64,000 nucleotides of DNA. Source: Thiomonas sp. X19. GTDB lineage: Bacteria > Pseudomonadota > Gammaproteobacteria > Burkholderiales > Burkholderiaceae_C. The stretch's first letter is position 1. Each line of letters begins with the position of its first letter. The stretch is taken from positions 2,010,216 through 2,074,215 of the forward strand of contig NZ_LT605203.1 in the NCBI RefSeq assembly GCF_900089495.1, given 5' to 3'. The position numbers and the translations under genes were made by a program. Shown piece after piece: positions 51,240 through 60,947 of this stretch. The notes beneath the pieces were generated by a model. The model was not told where the DNA came from. It searched no databases and was given only the letters and a program-made list of their open reading frames with translations.

Positions 51240-52760
51240 TCAGCCGGCCTGGCGGCGCAAGGCTGGGAACAGGATGACGTCGCGAATGCTCGGGGCGTCG
51301 GTCAGCAGCATCACCAGCCGGTCGATGCCGATGCCGCAGCCGCCCGCGGGCGGCATGCCCACTTCGAGCGCGCGGATGTAGTCGGCGTCGTAATACATCG
51401 CTTCCTCGTCGCCGGCGTCCTTGTTCGCCACCTGGGCGGCGAAGCGCGCGGCCTGGTCCTCGGGGTCGTTGAGTTCGGAAAAGCCGTTGGCGATCTCGCG
51501 CCCGGTGGCGAACAGCTCGAAGCGCTCGGTGATGCCGGGGTCGGCATCGCTGGCGCGCGCCAGCGGCGAGACCTCGACCGGATGGTCGACGATGAAGGTG
51601 GGCTGCCAGAGCTGTGCTTCCACCACCGCCTCGAACAGGCCGAATTGCAGTTCGGCCAGGCTCCAGTGTGCCGGGGCTTTTTCGCCGGCGGCCTGGATGC
51701 GCTCGCGCAGCACGGCGGGATCAGCGGCTTCGGCCAGGCTGAGCCCGGCGGCTTGCACCAGCGAATCGCGCACGCTCATGCGGGCGAAGGGCGATTCGAG
51801 ATCGACCTCGCGGCCCTGGTAGGGCAGGCGCGCGGTGCCGCAGGCGCGAATGGCGGCCTGGCGGATGAGCGCTTCGGTGTAGTCCATCATGTCGCGGTGG
51901 TTCCAGTACGCGGCGTAGAACTCCATCATGGTGAACTCGGGGTTGTGGCGCACCGAGATGCCTTCGTTGCGGAAGTTGCGGTTGATCTCGAACACGCGCT
52001 CGAAGCCGCCGACCAGCAGGCGTTTGAGGTAGAGCTCGGGCGCGATGCGCAGGAACATCTGCTGGTCCAGCGCGTTGTGGTGGGTGGCGAAGGGCTTGGC
52101 GTTGGCGCCGCCCGGAATCGGGTGCAGCATGGGCGTTTCCACCTCGACGAAACCGGCCTCTTCCATTTCGTGGCGCAGCGCCGAGACGATCTGGCCGCGC
52201 CGCACGAAGCGCTGGCGCGACTCGGGGGTGACCACGAGGTCCACATAGCGTTGGCGGTAGCGGGTTTCCACGTCTTCCAGGCCGTGGAACTTGTCCGGCA
52301 GGGGCTGCAGATTTTTCGCCAGCAGGCGCACGCTGCCGGCCTGCACGGTGAGTTCGCCGGTACGGGTCTTGAACAGCAGCCCCTCGCAGCCGAGGATGTC
52401 GCCCAGGTCGAAATGCTTGAACGCCGCGTGGCCGGACTCCCCGGCGTGGTCGTTGGTGACGTAGATCTGCATGCGGCCGCTGCCGTCCTGCAGGGTGCCG
52501 AAGCTGGCCTTGCCCATCACGCGCTTGAGCATCAGGCGCCCGGCAATCTTGACCCGCACGGCCTGGGCCTGCAGGATTTCGGCGTCCATCGCGCCGTATT
52601 CGGCATGCAGGTCGGCCGCCTGTGCGTCGGGCTTGAAGTCGTTCGGGTAGGCGGTTCCCTGGGCGCGCAGCGCCGCGAGCTTCTGCCGCCGCTCGGCCAG
52701 GAGTGTGCTGTGTCCGCCCTGACTCGCGTCGGCCGGGCTGTCGTTCTTGTCGGAAGTCAT
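51240..52760 (-). CDS. lysS: Lysyl-tRNA synthetase, class II
   Basis: 506 residues. N-terminal OB fold ([20 protein letters not shown]), then class II core: motif 1 around [17 protein letters not shown], motif 2 [20 protein letters not shown], motif 3 [14 protein letters not shown]. Charges tRNA-Lys. Its ATG overlaps the pgi stop by four bases (ATGA). Confidence 0.98.
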   Translation of the reverse strand: MTSDKNDSPADASQGGHSTLLAERRQKLAALRAQGTAYPNDFKPDAQAADLHAEYGAMDAEILQAQAVRVKIAGRLMLKRVMGKASFGTLQDGSGRMQIYVTNDHAGESGHAAFKHFDLGDILGCEGLLFKTRTGELTVQAGSVRLLAKNLQPLPDKFHGLEDVETRYRQRYVDLVVTPESRQRFVRRGQIVSALRHEMEEAGFVEVETPMLHPIPGGANAKPFATHHNALDQQMFLRIAPELYLKRLLVGGFERVFEINRNFRNEGISVRHNPEFTMMEFYAAYWNHRDMMDYTEALIRQAAIRACGTARLPYQGREVDLESPFARMSVRDSLVQAAGLSLAEAADPAVLRERIQAAGEKAPAHWSLAELQFGLFEAVVEAQLWQPTFIVDHPVEVSPLARASDADPGITERFELFATGREIANGFSELNDPEDQAARFAAQVANKDAGDEEAMYYDADYIRALEVGMPPAGGCGIGIDRLVMLLTDAPSIRDVILFPALRRQAG

Positions 52761-54268
52761 GCGTATTGTTCTCGTAGATAGTGCAATGAAGCCGCGGTTT
52801 CCGCGCTCAGTCCTTGGGCGTCCTGCGCCAGCAGGGCATGTTCGATGCGCGCCGCCAGGGTCTTGCCGAGTTCAACGCCCCACTGGTCGAAGGGGTTGAT
52901 GCCGTACAGCCAGCCCTCCACCACGGTGCGGTGTTCATACAGCGCCAGCAGCGCGCCCAGGTGATAGGCCGAAAGCTGCTCCATCCAGATGAAGGTGGAC
53001 GGCCTGCCTCCCGGACAGGCGCGGTGGCGCGCGGCGCGCGCGGCAGCTTCGGGCGGCATGCCCTGGGCCATCAGCTCGGTCTGCCAGCTCGATGCGTCCT
53101 TGCCGTTCCACAAGGCGTCGGCCTGGCCCAGGGCGTTCGCCAGCAGGGCCAGATGCTCGGGCAGGCGCGCATGCCAGGGCCGCACCACGGCGACGATTTC
53201 GTGGAACACCGGCACCGCGGCCTGGTGCAGGAGCTGGAAGTAGGTGTGCTGCACCGGCGTGCCCACGCCGCTGATGACCGCCGGCCCGCTGACATGCACC
53301 GGCAGCAGCCCGTCGGCGCTGGTGGACTTGCCCAGCGACTCCATGAGCAGTTGCTGCAGGTACAGCGGCATGTGGGAGAAGGCGTCGCCGTACAGTCCGA
53401 TGGACAGCAGAGGCAGGCCGAAGCGCACGCGATACGCATGCGACAGCCCTGCGAGCAGCCCTGGCGCGCTCCGGTCCAGCGGCGTCGTCAGGAAATGCTC
53501 GTCCATCGCGCGGGCGCCGGCATGCAGTCGTTCCACGGTGTCGCGGCCAAAGGCCAGCAGCAGCACCAGTCCATGCGCGCTCCACACCGAGAAGCGTCCG
53601 CCGATCTCGGGCAGGGTGCGGAACACCTGCTCGGCGGGCATGCCGAAGCGCTCCTGGGCCAGGTCGGCATTGGAGGTCAGCGCGACAAGCCGGCTGCGGG
53701 CGGTCTCGGCGCCCAGGTGGCTCGACAGCCAGCGTATGGTCTCGGTGGCATTGCGCATGACCTCCTGGGTGCGGAAGGACTTGCTGTTGATCAGCACCCA
53801 GGTGCGGGCCGGATTGGCGGCGCCCAAGGCCGCGTCCAGCGTCGCGCCGTCCAGGTTCGCCACCCAATGGACGCGGCAGCGCGGCGCCTGTTGCACCGAC
53901 AGGGCGGTGAACAGCGCCAGCATGGGGGTTTCGGAACCGCCCGCGCCGAGGTGGATGATGTCCAGCGGCGCGTTTCCTGCGCCATCGCCCACAAGGCGCT
54001 CGGCCCAGTCGGCCATGCGCGCGTGTTCGGCATGCAGGAAGTCGGTCGCCGCTTGTGCCGCGGCATCGCCACCCTTGGCGCCCAGGCGCGAGAGCAGATG
54101 CCAGGCCGGCCGGCCCTCGCTGCCGTTGAGCACGATATTGCTCACCAGGTCGGTCGGGCAGTGGGGCAAGGCCGCCAAGGTCGTGCGTGCCGTGGCCAGC
54201 GCCTGAGCGCCGTGACGGGCGAATTCCAGGCGCAGCCCTGAGGTGTCGATGGTGGTGGGCAATGGCAT
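52757..54268 (-). CDS. pgi: Divergent glucose-6-phosphate isomerase
   Basis: 503 residues, a little short for bacterial Pgi (about 550). Family features: [34 protein letters not shown] with the catalytic His, and [12 protein letters not shown] with the C-terminal Lys. The normal GEPGTNGQH is SGVGTPVQH, so the catalytic-base Glu is Gly here. GIGGSDLGP reads GAGGSETPM. It may be a slow or changed sugar-phosphate isomerase. Translationally coupled to lysS. Confidence 0.85.
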   Translation of the reverse strand: MPLPTTIDTSGLRLEFARHGAQALATARTTLAALPHCPTDLVSNIVLNGSEGRPAWHLLSRLGAKGGDAAAQAATDFLHAEHARMADWAERLVGDGAGNAPLDIIHLGAGGSETPMLALFTALSVQQAPRCRVHWVANLDGATLDAALGAANPARTWVLINSKSFRTQEVMRNATETIRWLSSHLGAETARSRLVALTSNADLAQERFGMPAEQVFRTLPEIGGRFSVWSAHGLVLLLAFGRDTVERLHAGARAMDEHFLTTPLDRSAPGLLAGLSHAYRVRFGLPLLSIGLYGDAFSHMPLYLQQLLMESLGKSTSADGLLPVHVSGPAVISGVGTPVQHTYFQLLHQAAVPVFHEIVAVVRPWHARLPEHLALLANALGQADALWNGKDASSWQTELMAQGMPPEAAARAARHRACPGGRPSTFIWMEQLSAYHLGALLALYEHRTVVEGWLYGINPFDQWGVELGKTLAARIEHALLAQDAQGLSAETAASLHYLREQYA

Positions 54269-54640
54269 GTTGTCAGGGGCGTCCGTGAACGCCTGTGCTT
54301 ACCCCACGCGTGGCGATGGGCTGGACGATGGTTTGCGACAGGATGGCGATGGCGCAGGCGCCTTGCCCGGCCGCGCGGGTTCTTTCTGGATGAGGCTGCA
54401 GCCGCTCGATTCTATCGATCCACCGTCCTGGAAATCTCTTGGCTCTTCGGAGAACAGTGCAGTGCGGGAATGCGTCCCTGCCCGTGCCGATTGAGATTTC
54501 CGGAATGGGCGGCAGACTCGAGGCGGCGCACAAAGCTCCCCCTCCCCACCCCACCCCTCCCCATGCATGGGGAGGGGTGGGGTTCGGACTCCCACGGATT
54601 TGGCAAACATCCATAGGGCCTGCTGAAATGCTCCTGGTGT
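54269..54640. other. Intergenic region carrying a 36-bp perfect palindrome
   Basis: About 370 bases between pgi (minus) and the RelB-like gene (plus). Holds the palindrome described separately; apart from that no gene or promoter is supported. Pyrimidine-rich cccctcccc units flank the palindrome on its left. Confidence 0.6.
54548..54583. repeat. 36-bp perfect palindrome (atgcat centre)
   Basis: Every base from 54548 to 54565 pairs with 54566 to 54583. Arms consist of ccccacccctcccc-type sequence around atgcat. Would form a long hairpin in RNA or a cruciform in DNA. Pyrimidine-rich sequence continues to the left. Looks like a dispersed repeat unit of GC-rich proteobacteria. Confidence 0.9.
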
Positions 54641-54656
54641 GGGATGGCTTGGATTC

Positions 54657-54932
54657 GTGCGCGGGAGAGGCCGGACAAACCTGCAGGCGTCAGGCACCCG
54701 CCTCGCCGATGAACCGGCATGTGCAGCCGATGCGCTGAGCGCAATGGGTCTGTCCATCGCGGACGCGATTCGATTGCTGATGCCGTGCGTCGCAGATGAG
54801 CGGCGCCTGCCTTTCGAGGTCAAGGTTCCGAACGCGACCACGCGCAAGGCCATGGCAGAGCTCGGATCGGGTCGAGGCAAGCGGTTCGCTAGCGTGGACG
54901 ACCTGATGCAGGACTTGCATGCGGGTGATTGA
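54657..54932 (+). CDS. RelB/DinJ-family antitoxin, N-terminus unclear
   Basis: The conserved core reads SAMGLSIADAIRLLM, then ADERRLPFEVKVPNATTRKAM and SVDDLMQDLHAGD, matching RelB/DinJ antitoxins (ribbon-helix-helix DNA-binding N-terminus, toxin-binding C-terminus). The strand expected before it (xNxxxRxDE) is only loosely visible as TNLQASGTRLADE. Start placed at GTG 54657; ATG 54639 is the alternative. Overlaps the toxin start by 14 bases, as in true pairs. The toxin is truncated, so the antitoxin is likely orphaned or decaying. Confidence 0.7.
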   Translation: MRGRGRTNLQASGTRLADEPACAADALSAMGLSIADAIRLLMPCVADERRLPFEVKVPNATTRKAMAELGSGRGKRFASVDDLMQDLHAGD

Positions 54933-55068
54933 GCGCTTGTCCGCTTTCAAGCGCGACGACAAGCGCGAGGCCAAGGGACAGCGCCGCGCGAACTTGATCC
55001 CGTCGATGCCCGGGTACTCGGGCGACTCGAAGCGAAGGATGTTGATCGCCTCGGCGCGGCGGCCGTAG
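54919..55068 (+). pseudogene. YafQ-type toxin, 5' fragment
   Basis: ATG 54919 opens MRVIERLSAFKRDDKREAKG, which matches the first 20-odd residues of YafQ-like mRNA interferases (compare xRxFKRDxKRxxKG). After about 54990 the frame enters antisense ISL3 transposase sequence and stops at 55068. The catalytic His/Asp/Phe half is gone, so no toxin is made. Confidence 0.75.
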
Positions 55069-55290
55069 AAGATGTTGCGCACGGTTTTCTCATGAACACC
55101 ATACTCCCGCGCAAGGTCCGAGAACGTGCGCTCCAGAGAGAGGGTGGCGATGCGATCGACAAAGCGCTTGCGCGCACGGCGGTCGTCGCCGATCCAGTCC
55201 AAAGGATGCAGGAACGTGCCGCCGCAGCCCGCGCGCTTCCAGCGCTTGCGCGCGAGGTGGATGCAAGTGAACTTGCCATGGAATGGCCGA
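54985..55290 (-). pseudogene. ISL3-family transposase fragment
   Basis: Minus strand reads RAGCGGTFLHPL (zinc-ribbon end), TLSLERTFSDLAREYGVHEK, TVRNIFYGRRAE and RFESPEYPGIDGIKF, the N-terminal zinc-ribbon and helix-turn-helix part of ISL3 transposases up to the start of the DDE domain (normally LGIDE). Catalytic domain missing. One edge truncates the yafQ-like toxin, the other abuts the DUF4010 gene stop at 55303. Confidence 0.8.
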
Positions 55291-55302
55291 GGAGCCAATT
55301 TC

Positions 55303-56556
55303 TTAAAGGGGCAGAGGCACGAGCACACCCAGCCAGAGCAGGGCGAGCAGACCGGCCTGCGAAACCGCCATGGTCCAGCCGAATGTGCCGTCGCCGCCGA
55401 GAAATCCGGCGAAGACCTTGCTGACGGCGTTGCAACTGACCGCGGCGGCCATGGCCGTGAGGGCCAGCGTGTCGGACAGCAGTCCGCTCGCCGCAAGCTG
55501 GGCCGCGGAGGCCGACGCCGCATGCGCGTCGGCAAAGCCGGCCAGGCCCAGGGCGAGCACCACGCCCTGCGCTCCGAACACGGCGATGGCTTGCCTGGCC
55601 AGCAGCAGGAGCAGGGACAGCAGCAGCGCGAACAGCAGGGCGCTGCGCGGATTGAACGGGCGTTGCGACAGCCATGCGTCCTGCCCGCCGGCGCCGGCCT
55701 CGGGGACTTTCCATCCCAGCGCCCAAAGCGCCGCGACGGCGGCTCCCGCCCCATAAGCCAGCAGCGCCGGCCAGAACCGGGGCAGCAGCCCGGCGTCGAG
55801 GACGCCGACGATCACGGCCAGCTCGATGACCGTGGCCAGATTGGAAAGCTGCGCGGCGCCAAGGCAGGCTGCGCGCAGATCGGGCTGTTCGCGGGCGCGC
55901 TGCGCCATGCCGGCGATGGTCGCCGTGCTGGAGACGAAGCCTCCCGCCAGACCCGCCAGGGCCAGCCCGCGCGACCTGCCGAACCTGCGCATGGCCAGAT
56001 GCCCCAGGGTCTGCACCAGCATCAGCAGCACCGCGAGCAGCCATAGCGCATGCGGATTCAGCCCGGCCAGCCAGGGCAGCGGGCGATTCGGCAGCAGCGG
56101 CAGCACCACGAGCACCGCCGCGGCCAGCAGCAGGCCATGCGTGATTTCCGGCTCGGTGAGCACGCTGCGGACGAAGCCATGCAGTTGGGGTTTGGCCCAC
56201 AGGACCAGGGACACCAGCACCGCGAGCCCGGCGGCAAGCGCGGGAGCCCGCATCGCCAGCGCGCCCAGCAGCAGGGTCAGCAGCAGCGCCAGTTCGGTGG
56301 TCAGGCCCGGGTCCTGGACGCGCGTTTGCACGTAGCCGGCGTAGCTGTGCAGCGCCACGGCGACCAGCGTCACGCCCAGGGCCGCGGGGCCCAGCGTGCC
56401 GGCCACGGCGCCCGCCAGCGCCGCGAGCAGGAAACTGCGCATGCCTGCGGGGCTTTGCTCTGCCGCGTTCTGGCTGCGTTCGCGCTCGATGCCGATGAGC
56501 AGCCCGGCTCCGATGGCGGCGGCCCAGCCCGAGAGTTGCCATGCGCTGCTGTCCAT
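55303..56556 (-). CDS. MgtC/SapB-DUF4010 family membrane protein
   Basis: 417 residues from ATG 56556; an earlier start at 56589 is possible. About a dozen hydrophobic segments. The N-terminal MgtC-like GLLIGIERERSQNA and MRSFLLAALAGAVAG, and the DUF4010-type GFVSSTATIAGMAQRAR and LSNLATVIELAVIVG, identify the family. Physiological role unknown; MgtC relatives are linked to magnesium stress. The last codon PLPL-stop directly meets the ISL3 scrap. Confidence 0.85.
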   Translation of the reverse strand: MDSSAWQLSGWAAAIGAGLLIGIERERSQNAAEQSPAGMRSFLLAALAGAVAGTLGPAALGVTLVAVALHSYAGYVQTRVQDPGLTTELALLLTLLLGALAMRAPALAAGLAVLVSLVLWAKPQLHGFVRSVLTEPEITHGLLLAAAVLVVLPLLPNRPLPWLAGLNPHALWLLAVLLMLVQTLGHLAMRRFGRSRGLALAGLAGGFVSSTATIAGMAQRAREQPDLRAACLGAAQLSNLATVIELAVIVGVLDAGLLPRFWPALLAYGAGAAVAALWALGWKVPEAGAGGQDAWLSQRPFNPRSALLFALLLSLLLLLARQAIAVFGAQGVVLALGLAGFADAHAASASAAQLAASGLLSDTLALTAMAAAVSCNAVSKVFAGFLGGDGTFGWTMAVSQAGLLALLWLGVLVPLPL

Positions 56557-56718
56557 GCGCGGATTGTGCCCCAGCGGCCATGGTTTCAAGCCGGACGAAG
56601 CCGCGCGGCGGGAGCCAGGCGCGTGCCTTCATAGAATCCCCCGATCGGCTGGCTAGGCCTTGGGCAAGGGCCACGGCGGCAACCGCCCCGCGCCATATTC
56701 CCATCAGCGAGGTTTCCA

Positions 56719-57804
56719 ATGATCATCATCACCGGAGGAGCCGGATTCATCGGCGCCAATTTCGTGCACCACTGGCTGGGCCACGGCGACGAGGCCGTGC
56801 TCGTGCTCGACGCCCTGACCTACGCCGGCAACCTGGAGAGCCTGGCCGACGTGCAGGCCGACGCGCGCTACGGCTTCGTGCGCGCCGACATCGGCGACCG
56901 CGCCGCGGTGGCCGCGCTGCTCGCCCAGCACCGCCCCCGCGCCGTGCTGCACTTCGCTGCGGAAAGCCATGTCGACCGCTCCATCCACGGCCCCGGCGAC
57001 TTCATCCGCAGCAACATCAACGGCACCTTTGAGCTCCTTGAAGCCACCCGCGCCTACTGGACGGCGCTGCCCGAAGGCGAGAAGGCTGCGTTTCGCTTCC
57101 TCCACGTCTCCACCGACGAGGTCTATGGGTCACTGTCACCCACCGACCCCGCCTTCAGCGAGGCCACCCCCTACGCCCCCAACAGCCCTTACGCCGCCAG
57201 CAAGGCCGCCAGTGACCACCTCGTGCGCGCCTGGCACCACACCTACGGCCTGCCCGTGCTCACCACCAACTGCTCCAACAACTACGGCCCCTACCAGTTC
57301 CCCGAAAAGCTCATCCCGCTGATGATCCACAACGCCCTGGCCGGCAAAGCCCTGCCGGTGTATGGCGACGGCCAGAACGTGCGCGACTGGCTGTATGTCG
57401 AAGACCACTGCCGCGCGATTGGCCGCGTGCTCCAGGCCGGCAAGCTCGGTGAGACCTACAACGTGGGCGGCCGCAACGAAGTGCGCAACCTCGACGTCGT
57501 GCACACCCTGTGCCATCTGCTCGACCAGTTGCGCCCCAGAGCCGATGGCAGCAGCTACACGACCCAGATCGCCTTCGTCGCCGACCGTCCCGGCCACGAC
57601 CGCCGCTACGCCATCGACGCCCGCAAGATCGAAGCCGAACTCAGCTGGAGGCCGCAGGAGACCTTCGCCACGGGCCTGAAGCGCACGGTGCAGTGGTATC
57701 TGGACCATGCAGACTGGGTGGCGCATGTCGCCAGCGGGGCGTATCGGCAGTGGGTCGGCAAGCAGTATGGCGGCGCGGTGCAAACCTCAGGCGCCGCAGC
57801 ATGA
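56719..57804 (+). CDS. rfbB: dTDP-glucose 4,6-dehydratase
   Basis: 361 residues. Extended [19 protein letters not shown] binds [11 protein letters not shown], and the catalytic [11 protein letters not shown] with THR/DEV features in [11 protein letters not shown]. Second step in dTDP-L-rhamnose synthesis. Its stop overlaps the next start (ATGA). rmlA and rmlC do not follow. Confidence 0.96.
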   Translation: MIIITGGAGFIGANFVHHWLGHGDEAVLVLDALTYAGNLESLADVQADARYGFVRADIGDRAAVAALLAQHRPRAVLHFAAESHVDRSIHGPGDFIRSNINGTFELLEATRAYWTALPEGEKAAFRFLHVSTDEVYGSLSPTDPAFSEATPYAPNSPYAASKAASDHLVRAWHHTYGLPVLTTNCSNNYGPYQFPEKLIPLMIHNALAGKALPVYGDGQNVRDWLYVEDHCRAIGRVLQAGKLGETYNVGGRNEVRNLDVVHTLCHLLDQLRPRADGSSYTTQIAFVADRPGHDRRYAIDARKIEAELSWRPQETFATGLKRTVQWYLDHADWVAHVASGAYRQWVGKQYGGAVQTSGAAA

Positions 57805-58742
57805 GCGCCGGCGTTGTGCCTGCCGACACCCCGCCACGCATCCTGCTGCTGGGTGCCGATGGCCAGCTCGGCTGGGAGTTACGCCGGGCCTTGCTCCCTT
57901 TGGGCTCCGTGCTGGCGATGAACCGCACCCAGGCCGATCTGAGCGACTTGCCCGCGCTGCGCGCCACGCTCGAGCGCGAGCAGCCCGACATCATCGTCAA
58001 TGCCGCGGCCTATACCGCGGTGGACAAGGCCGAGAGCGAGCCCGAGCTTGCCACACGCATCAACGCCGAAGCCCCCAAACTCTTGGCCGATTACGCGGCG
58101 GCCCACCAAGCCTGGCTGGTGCATTACTCCACCGACTACGTGTTCGACGGCACCAAGCCCGAGCCCTACACCGAGCTTGATGCCCCCAAGCCGCGAAGCG
58201 TCTATGGCCGCAGCAAGCTGGCGGGCGAACAAGCCATCGCCGCCAGCGGTTGCCGCCACTTCATGTTCCGCACCTCGTGGGTCTACGCCGCGCGTGGCGG
58301 CAACTTCGCCAAGACCATGCTCAAGCTGGCGCGCGAGCGAGAACATCTGCGCGTGGTCGCCGACCAGTTCGGCGCCCCAACCAGCGCCGAACTCATTGCC
58401 GACGTCACCGCGCTGGCCTTGCACCGGGTGCGGACCGATGCAACGTTCGCCACTGCCGTATGGACCCAGTCCGGCCTCTACCACCTCACCGCCAGCGGCA
58501 GCACCTCCTGGCACGGCTATGCCCAGTTCGTGCTGCAGCAGGCCGCGGCCCAAGGCGTGGCGTTGCGCTGCGCGGCCGAAGCGGTGGAGCCCATCGCCAC
58601 GGTCGATTACCCGCTGCCCGCGCCACGCCCGGCCAATTCCAGGCTGGACTGCGATCGGCTGCAGGCCACGTTGGGCATTGCGCTGCCGCAGTGGCAGCTT
58701 CAGGTCCAGCGCATGCTGGCCGAGGTGGCCTTGCAGGGCTGA
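57801..58742 (+). CDS. rfbD: dTDP-4-dehydrorhamnose reductase
   Basis: 313 residues from ATG 57801. NAD(P) motif [36 protein letters not shown] and catalytic YGRSKLAGE. Last step of dTDP-L-rhamnose synthesis. Coupled to rfbB. The final 20 residues [10 protein letters not shown] type tail is ordinary. Confidence 0.95.
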   Translation: MSAGVVPADTPPRILLLGADGQLGWELRRALLPLGSVLAMNRTQADLSDLPALRATLEREQPDIIVNAAAYTAVDKAESEPELATRINAEAPKLLADYAAAHQAWLVHYSTDYVFDGTKPEPYTELDAPKPRSVYGRSKLAGEQAIAASGCRHFMFRTSWVYAARGGNFAKTMLKLAREREHLRVVADQFGAPTSAELIADVTALALHRVRTDATFATAVWTQSGLYHLTASGSTSWHGYAQFVLQQAAAQGVALRCAAEAVEPIATVDYPLPAPRPANSRLDCDRLQATLGIALPQWQLQVQRMLAEVALQG

Positions 58743-58759
58743 GCCTCGGGGCTGAAGTG

Positions 58760-58793
58760 GTCAAGGCCAGGGCTGATCCAGCCTGGCCTTGAC
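58760..58793. terminator. Hairpin between convergent rfbD and TPM gene
   Basis: Perfect 12-bp stem gtcaaggccagg / cctggccttgac with a ten-base loop, between converging stops. There is no clear T run on either side, so it may end transcripts on both strands only with help, or just stabilise the 3' ends. Confidence 0.55.
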
Positions 58794-58806
58794 GCACGAA
58801 GGGGCG

Positions 58807-59310
58807 TCAACGCTTGACGACCACCGGCCAGTCGCTGAGTTCGTTGCGACGCTGGGTTGGCGCCGTGGAATGCTCGGCCAGCAAGGCGCTGACGCCGGCC
58901 ACACCGGCAAGCACCGCGTCGAGATGCCGGCCTTCGCGCAAGCCTTGCTCCATGCTGCGGCACAGGGCCTGCCACTGCGCGGGCTCAACCCGGGATGCGA
59001 TGCCGCGATCGGCAACGATTTCCACGGCGCGCTCGGCCAGCAGCAGGTAAATCAGCACGCCGTTGTTGTCGGCGGTGTCCCAGACGTGAAGCCGTGCAAA
59101 CAGCTCGATGGCACGCGCTCGCGGCGTGATGCCGCGCCAGAGTTCTGGCCAGTCAAGGGCACCTTCCAGGGCCACCCGGATCTCGCCGTCATGCCGGCTT
59201 TCGGCGGCATGAATCGCCTGGGCAATGGCCTTCATGGCGGATCGCGGAAACACCATGTGAACCCGCGCCGTGGGGTAGAAGGCATGGCGCAGCCAGTGTT
59301 TGCTCTTCAT
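58807..59310 (-). CDS. TPM-domain protein, cytosolic form
   Basis: 167 residues from ATG 59310, just past the stop of the next TPM gene upstream. TPM (DUF477-like) core: AIHAAESRHDGEIRVAL, RARAIELFARLHVWDT and GVLIYLLLAERAVEIVADRG. No signal peptide or membrane span. TPM proteins include phosphatases and photosystem repair factors; role here unknown. Third gene of a lemA-TPM-TPM operon. Confidence 0.8.
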   Translation of the reverse strand: MKSKHWLRHAFYPTARVHMVFPRSAMKAIAQAIHAAESRHDGEIRVALEGALDWPELWRGITPRARAIELFARLHVWDTADNNGVLIYLLLAERAVEIVADRGIASRVEPAQWQALCRSMEQGLREGRHLDAVLAGVAGVSALLAEHSTAPTQRRNELSDWPVVVKR

Positions 59311-59312
59311 GT

Positions 59313-60245
59313 TTACCACCGCCCCGAGGCGCCGCCGCCGCCGAAGCCGCCGCCGCCGCCGGAGAATCCGCCACCACCATTGCCGCCGCCGAGGCCACCC
59401 CCGCCGAAACCACCCGGCCCGCCAAAGCGCATGCCACTCAACACGGCGAAAAAGGCCAGCAGCGCCGCCCCTCCAGCCAGCAATCCGGAGCCGATCAGCA
59501 GCCAGCCGCCGATGCCGGCGGCGACGGCCGAAGCACCGGCGCCGAGCACGCGGCCGAGAACGGCGCGCAGCGCCTGGCCCAGCACCACGGCGCCGAACAC
59601 CACGAACAAGGCCATCTGCAGTGGCGGCCCCTGGTCGTGTGCAGCAGCCTGTCGAGGCGGCGGTAAGGGCTCGCCGTCGATCAGGCGCATGAGCTGGCCC
59701 ACTCCGGCCTGGATGCCGGCATCGAAGTTTCCCGCCTTGAAGTCCGGCGTGATGGTCTCGGCCACGATGCGCTTGGCGATGGCGTCGGGGATGGTGCCTT
59801 CCAGCCCGTAACCCACCTCGATGCGCACCGCGCGGTCGTCCTTGGCCACGAGCAGCAGCACGCCGTCGTCAACGCCTTTGCGCCCAAGCTTCCAGGCGTC
59901 GGTGACACGTATGGAATATTGCTCGATCGCCTCGGGCTGCGTGGTGGGCACGATCAGCACCGCGATCTGGCTGCCCTTGCGCGTGGCGAAGGCCTGCAGT
60001 TGCTGGTCCAACGCCTGCACCTGGGCGGCGCTCAGGGTGCCGGTGAGGTCGGTGACGGGCGCGGTGAGCGGTGGCACGGCCACCAGAGCCCAGGCGGGCA
60101 GCAGGGCCGCGCCTGCCGACAGCAGCAGGCCGAGCAGCAAGCCATGACACCCACCAGACCTGCGACGCAGCCAGCCCTTGAAGCTGAAAGCGGCAGCAAC
60201 TCGCCTGCCGCGATGGCGCATGGCGGCAGACTCCATGGCGTTCAT
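59313..60245 (-). CDS. TPM-domain membrane protein with Gly-rich tail (YgcG type)
   Basis: About 310 residues from ATG 60245; longer frame to 60299 overlaps lemA. Signal-like segment GLLLGLLLSAGAALLPAWA, then TPM domain VTDLTGTLSAAQVQALDQQL, AVLIVPTTQPEAIEQYS, GVDDGVLLLVAKDDRAVRIE and GYGLEGTIPDA. Two or more membrane spans follow, and the C-terminus is nearly all Gly with Phe, ending SGRW. The Gly-rich tail is usual for YgcG proteins. Downstream of lemA. Confidence 0.88.
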   Translation of the reverse strand: MNAMESAAMRHRGRRVAAAFSFKGWLRRRSGGCHGLLLGLLLSAGAALLPAWALVAVPPLTAPVTDLTGTLSAAQVQALDQQLQAFATRKGSQIAVLIVPTTQPEAIEQYSIRVTDAWKLGRKGVDDGVLLLVAKDDRAVRIEVGYGLEGTIPDAIAKRIVAETITPDFKAGNFDAGIQAGVGQLMRLIDGEPLPPPRQAAAHDQGPPLQMALFVVFGAVVLGQALRAVLGRVLGAGASAVAAGIGGWLLIGSGLLAGGAALLAFFAVLSGMRFGGPGGFGGGGLGGGNGGGGFSGGGGGFGGGGASGRW

Positions 60246-60255
60246 GCTTGCGCGC

Positions 60256-60879
60256 TCACGGCGAGGCCGCTGGCTTCGGCTTCGGGGGGGCGGAGCCAAA
60301 GTCGACCGTGGGCGGCGTGGCGATGGCTTTTTCGTTGTCCACCGTGAAGCTGGCCTTGGTCTTGTAGCCGAACGCCATGGCGGTGAGGTTGCCGGGGAAC
60401 TGGCGCACCGTGTTGTTGTAGGCCTGCACCGCCTCGATGTAGCGCATGCGCGCCACGGTGATGCGGTTTTCCGTGCCCTCGAGCTGGGCCTGCAGGTCGC
60501 GGAACGAGGCGTCGGCCTTGAGCTGCGGATAGTTCTCCGACACCACGAGCAGACGCGACAGCGCGCTGGTCATTCGCTGCTGGGCAGCCTGGAATTTGGC
60601 GAAGGCTGCGGGGTCGTTCACCAATTCCGGCGTGGCCTGGATGGAGCCCACCGAGGCGCGCGCCGCAGTCACTTCCGTCAGCACGTCTTTTTCATGGCTG
60701 GCGTAGCCTTTCACCGTGGCCACCAGGTTCGGCACCAGATCGGCGCGGCGCTGGTACTGGTTGAGAACTTCGGCCCAGGAGGCTTTGACCTGTTCATCCT
60801 GGCGTTGCAGTGCGTTGTAGCCGCAGCCGCTCAAGGCGGCGGTGAGCAACAGCAGGGCGGCAAGCAGCAGTCGGCGCAT
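60256..60879 (-). CDS. lemA: LemA-family lipoprotein or membrane protein
   Basis: 207 residues from ATG 60879. N-terminal signal with lipobox LSGC (MRRLLLAALLLLTAALSGC). LemA core: LNQYQRRADLVPNLVATVKG, ENYPQLKADASFRDLQAQLEG (in parts), and AVQAYNNTVRQFPGNLTA. Helical envelope protein of unknown role, commonly next to TPM proteins, as here. First gene of the operon. Confidence 0.92.
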   Translation of the reverse strand: MRRLLLAALLLLTAALSGCGYNALQRQDEQVKASWAEVLNQYQRRADLVPNLVATVKGYASHEKDVLTEVTAARASVGSIQATPELVNDPAAFAKFQAAQQRMTSALSRLLVVSENYPQLKADASFRDLQAQLEGTENRITVARMRYIEAVQAYNNTVRQFPGNLTAMAFGYKTKASFTVDNEKAIATPPTVDFGSAPPKPKPAASP

Positions 60880-60947
60880 GGTGACCTCGTCGTTCGGCAT
60901 GTCAAGATGTGACGAACCGAATCATACGGTGTCGGCATATCTCGACC

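Noticed and set aside
54439..54738. Pro-rich coding frame across the palindrome
   Set aside because: Its Pro/His repeats come from the palindrome sequence itself, with no homology and no ribosome-binding site.
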